Source: a virus. Taken from it: a stretch of 64,000 nucleotides of DNA. Under the pieces are notes generated by a model. The model was not told the DNA's origin. It made no database searches and was given only the letters and a program-made list of their open reading frames with translations. The translations under genes and the position numbers were made by a program. Of this stretch, positions 33,722-39,936 are shown piece after piece (the first letter of the stretch is position 1; each line of letters starts with the position of its first letter). The stretch lies in IMG/VR virus record IMGVR_UViG_3300046001_006965, positions 1 through 64,000 of that record. One strand, 5' to 3'.

Positions 33722-34547
33722 AATTATCTTCTAAAATTTTTAAAAAATTGGCTGGTTTGAAAATCCAATCAAAACTAGCCGTCCAGTTATCTTTGTTGTC
33801 GCCCTGCAGAAATGGGGAATCTCTCGTTTTTTGAATTACGTTCTGAATTGATTCTTTGCCGTATTGTTTTTCCAACAGCTGAATTCTTTTTTTCCTGACA
33901 TCTGACATTTTTTTTACTTCAGGTAAAAGCCCCCGGTTTGAATTAAAAAAAGAAAGAAGTTTATCAAAATCAATCTTGTGGGTTGGAAGTTGATTTGGAA
34001 AATCAACAACTCCGTTAGGAGTATATTTTTCTTTTGTTTTCTCTTCTATAATTTCCTCTTCTATACTATACTCTTCTTTTCTTTGCGGATAACTTCCGGC
34101 AATCTCCCGCGGATTGACCTCTTTTTTGGGGCAATCTCCCGCGGATTGACCTCTTTTTTGCCTTATTTTGTCCAATATGTCGGAGTATTGAAACATTTCT
34201 GTTTTTCTTTTTCGATAAGCATCTTGAATACTGTCGGCAAATTTTTGACTGTAAATCACTTTGTAATCATCAAAAAGAGCTTTGTCAATTGCTCCTAATT
34301 TTGCCAAATCATTTAAAATCGAAAGTGTTTTTTCTTCGTCAATTTTAAAAATAGAATTCAGAAACATTAAGGTCATTTCATCTGAAGCATCTATGTAATG
34401 ATTATTGGCCTTTCCCAGCTGTTCTAATAGCTTAAACCAGGTTGCATACCCATCATTACCGTATTTTGTTTCTATGATGTGCATTTTGCGTCCGTGAGTA
34501 CAATCGTGTGGAAAATAATCAACATCTTTTCTTTGTTCTCTAGCCAT
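33621..34547 (-). CDS. DUF4373 (Lin1244/Lin1753-like) replication protein
   Basis: A 308-residue protein whose N-terminal 95 residues follow the DUF4373 pattern ('DVDYFPHDCTHGRKMHIIETKYGNDGYATWFKLLEQLGK'), a winged-helix domain of phage replication initiators. The C-terminal part ('NWTASFDWIFKPANFLKILEDNYGN') is the DnaD-like tail usually attached. Residues 133-153 are encoded by a 31-bp sequence present twice with a 32-bp period, so the second copy is read in another frame. Confidence 0.8.
   Translation of the reverse strand: MAREQRKDVDYFPHDCTHGRKMHIIETKYGNDGYATWFKLLEQLGKANNHYIDASDEMTLMFLNSIFKIDEEKTLSILNDLAKLGAIDKALFDDYKVIYSQKFADSIQDAYRKRKTEMFQYSDILDKIRQKRGQSAGDCPKKEVNPREIAGSYPQRKEEYSIEEEIIEEKTKEKYTPNGVVDFPNQLPTHKIDFDKLLSFFNSNRGLLPEVKKMSDVRKKRIQLLEKQYGKESIQNVIQKTRDSPFLQGDNKDNWTASFDWIFKPANFLKILEDNYGNRENVRSLNSQRADANHKQSAVNAVNAMFGG
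34098..34160. repeat. 31-bp tandem repeat with 32-bp period inside the DUF4373 gene
   Basis: The same 31 bases occur at 34098-34128 and 34130-34160. Because the period is 32, the copies are translated in different frames (KRGQSAGDCP and KKEVNPREIAG). Loss or gain of a copy would shift the reading frame of everything downstream. Confidence 0.9.
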
Positions 34548-34555
34548 AATAATTT

Positions 34556-35704
34556 CTACTTTTTAAAAGGTACGTTTGTGAGTTGTCTTCCGTTGTTCCA
34601 GATGGCAAAACGACCTTCAGTATCAACTTCAATTTTCATTGTTTCAATCTTGCCAAATTGGTTGAGATTGCCTCCTAAATCTACCACCCACGCATTTTGT
34701 TTGTTGGGATGAATTCGCATGGCACGGCCTACAATTTGATAGAACAAAGACAACGACATCGTGGATCTGGCCATCAATACTGCTTCGAGTTCCGGATAAT
34801 CAAACCCGGTGGTTAAAACACCCACATTTACCACGCATTTTATAATTCCTTTTTTGAATCTTGAAAGGATGCGTTCGCGTTCTTCTTTCTTGGTATCCGA
34901 TGTCAATAGAACGGCTCCCGGAATGCGTTTTACCACTTCTTTGGCTTCGGTGATCAAAGCGCAAAAAATTAGAAGATTTGGCTTTTTTGACAGCACGTAA
35001 AAAGCATATTTTACAATCCGGCTGGGCATATCGATTGACTTGTAATACCGACTTAGTGAAGCGGTTGTAAAATCGGTTCCTGAACTGTTTAATTCTAGTT
35101 TTGAGCGATCAATTACATCAAAGGAGTAATACTCTAGCTTTGCCAAAAATCCAGCGTCAAACAGCGTATTATTTTGAACGTAATACAGAATTTTATTAAA
35201 AATTCGTGGAGTGCTTCGGGTCAGGAATGTTAGCTGTGGTCCTTCGCTTGTTTGCGACAAACGATATGGTGTGGCGGTTAATCCCAACACATTGGCATCC
35301 GGAAAATGATTGATGAATTCCTGATACATTCCACCGTCTGAATTAACCAAATGACATTCGTCGATTAGTATGTTTTTCAGTCCGGCAAACAAATGTTTTT
35401 TGTTGATGATGCTGCCAATGGTGCAAAAAGTGACGCGACCAATTATCTTTTCGCCAGCTGATGCGCTGTAGATGGATGCTTTGCCATATTTGGAATACTT
35501 CTCATAGTTCTGTTCCAGGATCTCTTTCGAGGGCTGGAGGATGATTGTTTTACCCTCCAGCGGTGCTACTAAGTTGGCAATAACAATAGATTTTCCAGCG
35601 CCTGTTGGCAGGACAATTACAGCATTGTCATTTGACTTTCCCTGTAAATATTCCACTCCTAAACGTGTTGAATCTGCTTGATAAGGCCTTAATTGAAATC
35701 CCAT
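34556..35704 (-). CDS. Superfamily 2 DEAD/DEAH-type helicase
   Basis: A 382-residue helicase with both RecA lobes. Motif I is LPTGAGKS at residues 32-39, motif II DECH at 115-118, motif III-like GLTATPYR at 141-148, and motif VI QIVGRAMR near residue 335. The opening 'LRPYQADSTRLGVEYL' is the Q-motif-like region of RecG/UvsW-type enzymes. Likely remodels DNA in phage replication or recombination. Confidence 0.92.
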   Translation of the reverse strand: MGFQLRPYQADSTRLGVEYLQGKSNDNAVIVLPTGAGKSIVIANLVAPLEGKTIILQPSKEILEQNYEKYSKYGKASIYSASAGEKIIGRVTFCTIGSIINKKHLFAGLKNILIDECHLVNSDGGMYQEFINHFPDANVLGLTATPYRLSQTSEGPQLTFLTRSTPRIFNKILYYVQNNTLFDAGFLAKLEYYSFDVIDRSKLELNSSGTDFTTASLSRYYKSIDMPSRIVKYAFYVLSKKPNLLIFCALITEAKEVVKRIPGAVLLTSDTKKEERERILSRFKKGIIKCVVNVGVLTTGFDYPELEAVLMARSTMSLSLFYQIVGRAMRIHPNKQNAWVVDLGGNLNQFGKIETMKIEVDTEGRFAIWNNGRQLTNVPFKK

Positions 35705-35706
35705 CC

Positions 35707-36309
35707 TTAAACGGCTTGTGATTCATCATCGAATTTTGCATTATCAAAAGAGGCATCTTCTGAAGCAAAATCCATGTGCAATTGTTCTGGTTGTGGAGCT
35801 GATTTTCCGTTCATGTAAAACTCAACCTCTTTGATGGCATTATCTAAAATAGCAGTCAATTGAGTCAAATAAAGATAGGCTCCGTTTAGTTTTACTTTTG
35901 GAGCACTAAACTTAATTACTCCATTTGTCACTTCTTTGTAACCTGATAAAATCAAAGCTCTGTTTTCCTCTACTCCAGATATTGAAAAAGCATTCACGAA
36001 ATATTTTTCTGTTTCAACTTCTTCTTCAAGAAATGATAATTCGGTTGCATTATCATTACCCGTGTAGGCATCATCCAAGTGTGCCAGGAACACATCAAAC
36101 TTATCGAATGCTATTTCTAAATCTTCGTGAACGATGTGTTTTCCGTTTCTTGAAAGTCCATCGCCTTTAGTCTTTCCGGTTAATAATTCGTAGGAATAAT
36201 TGCAAAGAGCATCTTTGAGCGAAGCGCTTTTTATTTCTACATCTTTTTGAACTTGATCTGCTAATCCTAATTTTTCTGTAAGGATTGTGAAAACTTTTTC
36301 TTTTGACAT
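35707..36309 (-). CDS. Hypothetical protein of the replication block
   Basis: A 200-residue acidic protein that precedes the helicase by two bases. The end ('APQPEQLHMDFASEDASF') contains QLHMDF, which resembles a sliding-clamp-binding peptide. The body shows mixed alpha/beta content and no known motif. A role as helicase partner or single-strand-binding protein is possible. Confidence 0.55.
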   Translation of the reverse strand: MSKEKVFTILTEKLGLADQVQKDVEIKSASLKDALCNYSYELLTGKTKGDGLSRNGKHIVHEDLEIAFDKFDVFLAHLDDAYTGNDNATELSFLEEEVETEKYFVNAFSISGVEENRALILSGYKEVTNGVIKFSAPKVKLNGAYLYLTQLTAILDNAIKEVEFYMNGKSAPQPEQLHMDFASEDASFDNAKFDDESQAV

Positions 36310-36318
36310 GGTGGTTAT

Positions 36319-36690
36319 TTAATTAAAAATTGATATTTGGTTTCTGTTTTGTTGCGATGCATTGGCCTGTTGTATCAGGCTGTATTCTTTGCTTATCCAA
36401 ACTCGCAACGGTCTTTGGTGGGCTTCTTTATTGGTGCTTTTTTGGGTTCTTTCGGTATCGAAAATCAAATGTCTTTTTGATAATTTTCTGAAAGGAACTC
36501 CAAAAACACTTGGTTGTGATGGAGGTGCATTTCCTGAATTAAAAAATGCCTTTTTCAGATCATCTGCAGTGAATGGTTTCATCTGTGTTTTTACCCAATT
36601 TTCGGCAAAAGCGCAAAGTTTATCGCAATAGACTTTGTTGTTTACTTCTACATCTTCGACGGCTTGGTTGGTTACTTGGAATGGTGTCAT
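36319..36690 (-). CDS. Hypothetical protein, possible winged helix
   Basis: A 123-residue protein. I use the ATG at 36690 (MTPFQVTNQAVEDVE...) because upstream in-frame codons overlap the preceding gene. The region 'MKPFTADDLKKAFFNSGNAPPSQPSVFGVPFRKLSKRHLI' has the helix-turn-strand pattern of phage winged-helix proteins. It ends QISIF, again clamp-motif-like. Function unknown. Confidence 0.55.
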   Translation of the reverse strand: MTPFQVTNQAVEDVEVNNKVYCDKLCAFAENWVKTQMKPFTADDLKKAFFNSGNAPPSQPSVFGVPFRKLSKRHLIFDTERTQKSTNKEAHQRPLRVWISKEYSLIQQANASQQNRNQISIFN

Positions 36691-36704
36691 AATTTTTTTT
36701 TGTT

Positions 36705-36911
36705 TTAAAAAGATTCCTTTTCTTTGAATAAAGAGCAAGCAGCATCTTTACATTTAATTTTTAATAGTCCATTATTGGTTCTGTTTGATTTCCTGATACC
36801 ACAATACTGAAACACCTTTGAATTACATTCCCATCGTTGGCGGTGTTCACAATCTCTACAAGTATTTGTTGGTTTTGAAACCTGCTCTTCAAATTCAAAT
36901 AGATTAACCAT
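36705..36911 (-). CDS. Small cysteine-rich protein
   Basis: A 68-residue protein with six cysteines. The arrangement CRDCEHRQRWECNSK...YCGIRKS...CKDAACSLF suggests a compact metal-binding fold and recalls small phage zinc-finger proteins. It overlaps the upstream gene start. Function unknown. Confidence 0.6.
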   Translation of the reverse strand: MVNLFEFEEQVSKPTNTCRDCEHRQRWECNSKVFQYCGIRKSNRTNNGLLKIKCKDAACSLFKEKESF

Positions 36912-37293
36912 TAAAAGATTGCATTTCAGCTTTCGCTTTTGATATTAAAGTTCTGCACCAGTCTAGTTGGTGTGTACATGATGCATTTAATCTTGTTGCC
37001 CAAGTCAATAAGTAATTTTCATTTTCAACTAATGTATCTGTAAATTTTACTGCAACACTGGGTGGAAGGGCAACTATCTTTTTAATTTCTGAAACTATAT
37101 CACTCCTTAATTTACGGTCCTTATGAATTTTAGAATCAGCTAGAAGTTTTCCGGTTCTTGCCATATAAACTGATAATGTATTTCCTCTATAGACAGCCTC
37201 GTTAGCATCTTCACTCATTTCTATTTCAAGAAATTCCTGTATAGTTATTAGTTCTTTTTTAATTTCAGATAGGCTTGTTACTAAGTCATTCAT
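36904..37293 (-). CDS. Hypothetical helical protein
   Basis: A 129-residue, mostly helical protein (MNDLVTSLSEIKKELITIQEF...) resembling phage recombination or replication accessories in composition only. It is 6 bases after the next gene and overlaps the cysteine-rich gene by 8. No motif recognised. Confidence 0.5.
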   Translation of the reverse strand: MNDLVTSLSEIKKELITIQEFLEIEMSEDANEAVYRGNTLSVYMARTGKLLADSKIHKDRKLRSDIVSEIKKIVALPPSVAVKFTDTLVENENYLLTWATRLNASCTHQLDWCRTLISKAKAEMQSFNG

Positions 37294-37299
37294 CTTTTT

Positions 37300-37524
37300 T
37301 TAATTTTTGTAACCGTTAAAAGCCATTACTTGATCTTCTGGAATAAGGAATTTCACTACTGCCGTCAATCCCCTAAAAAATCTTCTTTTCTGGGTAAGCG
37401 ACTGAATAATTCCTTGATGCTTTTTAATCCTGGCATCATATTTTTTAGCATAATGTTTACTGAGCTCTATTTCAAAAAGCAAGTAATTAATGCCGTTCAG
37501 CGTGTGTACAATTTTTTCACTCAT
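37300..37524 (-). CDS. Small helical protein
   Basis: A 74-residue basic helical protein starting MSEKIVHTLNGINYLLFEIELS. The ATG at 37524 overlaps the upstream stop (ATGA), which decides the start. Many Lys/Arg and a hydrophobic patch near its C-terminus. Unknown function. Confidence 0.5.
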   Translation of the reverse strand: MSEKIVHTLNGINYLLFEIELSKHYAKKYDARIKKHQGIIQSLTQKRRFFRGLTAVVKFLIPEDQVMAFNGYKN

Positions 37525-37811
37525 AATTCGGTGGCTTTTTTGATTGCTGATTTTGCTTTGTCCCAAGCAATGTGATTCCTATCTGAGATTTTAACTACTT
37601 CTATTAATGCTTCCAGTAATTCCGGGGCTGCTGCGATTAGCTTGGCGTTTGATTTTGAAACGCTTTCACAAATAAGGTTTCCACCATAATACTCAATGGC
37701 ATCTTCGCCAACCGAACCTCTTATAGAAAGTGATTCATCATTTTTAGAAATAACACAACTATTATATTTGCCTATTTCCCACGGTCCTTTTGTTCCTTTA
37801 AATTCTGCCAT
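37521..37811 (-). CDS. Conserved phage protein (KGTKGPW...AKLIAAAPELLEAL type)
   Basis: A 96-residue protein that fits a very common phage family: opening 'FKGTKGPWEIGKY' and ending 'NAKLIAAAPELLEALIEVV'. It is found in phages of many Gram-negative hosts; the function is unknown. It is three bases from the MBL-fold gene. Confidence 0.75.
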   Translation of the reverse strand: MAEFKGTKGPWEIGKYNSCVISKNDESLSIRGSVGEDAIEYYGGNLICESVSKSNAKLIAAAPELLEALIEVVKISDRNHIAWDKAKSAIKKATEL

Positions 37812-37813
37812 AA

Positions 37814-38554
37814 CTAAAAAGGTGTTTTATTAAAATTAATTTTCATACCGTTACTCGCCACGGTGACGTTTTTTCCTGTGAGTTCTGCCACTTCTTTTTG
37901 AAATTGTTTTTCATCTGAATTGCTGTCTGAAAGATGTATCAAAACGATGTTGTTGACTTTCGTTAGATCATTGGCAGCCAACATATCCTTGCAGTTGGCC
38001 AGCGAGAAATGAGATCTTAAAATCCGGTTTCTCAAAAATTCCTTTCCAGAATCAGCTCCAAACTTTCTGTCGATGATTTCCTTTGAGAAATTGGCTTCGA
38101 TAATGATATTATTCAATCCCTTGAAAGTATATTCACAATAGTAGGTATCGGTCAGGAAAAGCACCTTTCCACAATCAGGATGCTCGATCAAGAACCCCAA
38201 AGGTTCCGCTGCATCGTGTTTCACATCGAAAGCCATTACCTTGAAGTTTCCAATTTGTACCGTTTGTCTGGGTTTGATTGCCGTGGCTCTTGGAAGTGAA
38301 AAAACAAAGCGTTTTTCCAATGTTCCGGCAGAAGCATACATATCAATTCCCAACTTTATCACATCATAAATGGCTTTGGAGTGGTCAAAGTGTTCGTGTG
38401 TACAAAGACAACCAACCACTTTTGACAAATCAAAATTCAAGGCCTGTTTTATGTCCTTGATGTTTACACCACACTCGATAAGCAAAGCCTCATTCTCGTT
38501 TCCAAGAATGTAGGCATTACCCTTTGAGCCAGTTCCTATTATGTTAAGATTCAT
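37814..38554 (-). CDS. MBL-fold metallo-hydrolase
   Basis: A 246-residue metallo-beta-lactamase-fold protein. The THEHFDHS motif (about residues 52-59) supplies zinc ligands, followed by 'FDVKHDAAEPLG' and 'LFLTDTYYC', where the Asp completes the site, and a final 'NNIVLIHLSDSN' histidine. The closest well-known relatives are YycJ/WalJ-type nucleases and PhnP-like phosphodiesterases. Lying beside RecT and a Rad50-like gene, it is a candidate DNA end-processing nuclease. Confidence 0.88.
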   Translation of the reverse strand: MNLNIIGTGSKGNAYILGNENEALLIECGVNIKDIKQALNFDLSKVVGCLCTHEHFDHSKAIYDVIKLGIDMYASAGTLEKRFVFSLPRATAIKPRQTVQIGNFKVMAFDVKHDAAEPLGFLIEHPDCGKVLFLTDTYYCEYTFKGLNNIIIEANFSKEIIDRKFGADSGKEFLRNRILRSHFSLANCKDMLAANDLTKVNNIVLIHLSDSNSDEKQFQKEVAELTGKNVTVASNGMKINFNKTPF

Positions 38555-38654
38555 CTGATTTAGATTTAATAATTGAAAGACATATAACTATAAATACTGC
38601 AACAGCAAAGGCGGTATCTTTATGCCTTTCAATTGTTATGAAAAAAATTTCCAT
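38544..38654 (-). CDS. 36-residue single-pass membrane peptide
   Basis: A short ORF (MEIFFITIERHKDTAFAVAV...) filling the gap between RecT and the MBL gene. It has one membrane segment (about residues 14-28) and overlaps the start of the next gene by 11 bases. Its packing between two genes supports translation. Unknown role. Confidence 0.5.
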   Translation of the reverse strand: MEIFFITIERHKDTAFAVAVFIVICLSIIKSKSDES

Positions 38655-38656
38655 AA

Positions 38657-39529
38657 TTAGAAGTTTGGACCTGCAGGAGTTTCTTCAAATTCCAATTTTT
38701 CGGAAACCACTGTTTCAGGATCTACCACCACCGCATCTTCGATGTTGTTTTCGAAATCCAAACTTTGCTTGTTGGCTTTGGTTTTGATTTCGTGTTGAAC
38801 GTCTAATGCTGGTTTGTCTGAAAGTAATCCTTTGTCACTTGAAGAAGATGTTTCAATTTTAAGAGATCTTGCAATTACTGTTTTTTCACACATCTGGTCA
38901 GGAAATTTATTATGTGCCGGTGAATTCCCTTTTGCTCCACCCATTGACCAGGATGTTTTTATTTGGTCAATTGTCATTATTTCAGAATCTGAACTTCCAT
39001 CATTGTATGTAACAATTGCATAGGCGCCTACAATTTTATCATTGGCAATGTTTGCCAATTTTTGATTGTGTTTTGTGACATTTTTTCTTCCTGTAGAAAA
39101 ATCAACTGAATATTCAAATTCGTCATCTTTATAAACAGTCACAGCATTCACTTCTTTAACATTTGCAACCCTTTTGGCTATTGCAATATCTCCAATATAT
39201 GATTGGTCAAACTGGAGCTTATTCCCATAAACAACAAAGTATCCTTGCTTTTTTGAAACACTTAAACCGCTTGTTACCATATCAAGAAAAGCATTTGCAA
39301 TGCTTTCTTTGGTACAAACTTCAAGTGCTGGATTTCCTCCTCTATCCACTACTCCTTGTAATACCAACCAAGCGGCTCTAACTGCGTTTTCAGGAACATA
39401 ATCAGATGGTAAAACGATCTCTCCTGTGGCTTGTATTTCGGCTATTCTGGACAATACACTATTTACAGTTGCTTCGGTAAATTTGTTTGTCTTTTTTTCT
39501 ACTACTTGTACATTTTCTGTTGTGCTCAT
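38657..39529 (-). CDS. recT: RecT-family single-strand annealing protein
   Basis: A 290-residue annealase. The core includes 'IANAFLDMVTSGLSVSKKQGYFVVYGNKLQFDQSYIGDIAIAKR' near residues 78-120 and 'SPAHNKFPDQMCEKTVIARSLK' near 200-222, both hallmarks of RecT. It pairs complementary strands during phage recombination. No RecE or lambda-type exonuclease is seen nearby; the MBL-fold protein or the Rad50-like ATPase may supply resection. The C-terminal tail is acidic. Confidence 0.9.
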   Translation of the reverse strand: MSTTENVQVVEKKTNKFTEATVNSVLSRIAEIQATGEIVLPSDYVPENAVRAAWLVLQGVVDRGGNPALEVCTKESIANAFLDMVTSGLSVSKKQGYFVVYGNKLQFDQSYIGDIAIAKRVANVKEVNAVTVYKDDEFEYSVDFSTGRKNVTKHNQKLANIANDKIVGAYAIVTYNDGSSDSEIMTIDQIKTSWSMGGAKGNSPAHNKFPDQMCEKTVIARSLKIETSSSSDKGLLSDKPALDVQHEIKTKANKQSLDFENNIEDAVVVDPETVVSEKLEFEETPAGPNF

Positions 39530-39548
39530 TTTTTTAAAATTTGATTGT

Positions 39549-39764
39549 TTATAATTCTATTACTAATTGATTACTGTTTATGATGGCTTCACACCTCACG
39601 AATTCAAGGTCAAAGGCTTGGGATTCGATTTCTTTTTTGGTATTTTGATTGTGTTTGCAGTTGGCGGTGCAATCAAAACTTCCAATTGTAATTCCTTTGT
39701 TTACCTTGCAATTTGCCAATAGATGACCGTCTTTGTTGCGTGGTATTTTGGTTTTATTTTCCAT
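39549..39764 (-). CDS. Small cysteine-containing protein, first gene behind promoter D
   Basis: A 71-residue protein starting MENKTKIPRNKDGHLLANCKV, chosen because the longer reading would enter the leader hairpin. Four cysteines (C19, C32, C36, C58 approximately) might bind metal. It precedes RecT by 19 bases and is separated from promoter D by a hairpin leader. Function unknown. Confidence 0.55.
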   Translation of the reverse strand: MENKTKIPRNKDGHLLANCKVNKGITIGSFDCTANCKHNQNTKKEIESQAFDLEFVRCEAIINSNQLVIEL

Positions 39765-39798
39765 TTTAAAATAAAAATGCCTTCGAAAAATCAATTAC

Positions 39799-39856
39799 CG
39801 TCCGACGGGCAATCTCTTTTAAGAAGGCTAAAAGTTTAAAGTTCTACTGTCGGACG
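39799..39856 (-). promoter_or_regulatory. Leader hairpin D
   Basis: CGTCCGAC (39799-39806) pairs with GTCGGACG (39849-39856), enclosing a smaller AT-rich hairpin. Compared with leader C (CGTCTCAC/GTGAGACG), the changed bases remain paired, TC/GA becoming CG/CG. It sits between promoter D and the first gene. Confidence 0.7.
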
Positions 39857-39866
39857 AACTACTTTG

Positions 39867-39921
39867 TAAATATACAAATTAAAATAACATATTTTGCAAT
39901 TAAATAACTAAATATGTTATT
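39867..39921 (-). promoter_or_regulatory. Operator-promoter D of the AACATATTTTG regulon
   Basis: The box TATATTTA is at 39867-39874 and TTG at 39897-39899 (22-nt spacer). The operator AATAACATATTTTGCAA (39883-39899), a 12-base gap and ATATGTTATT (39912-39921) repeat the layout of promoter C. It should drive the RecT-to-RuvC transcript. Confidence 0.75.
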
Positions 39922-39936
39922 ATTTTTTAGCATCCA

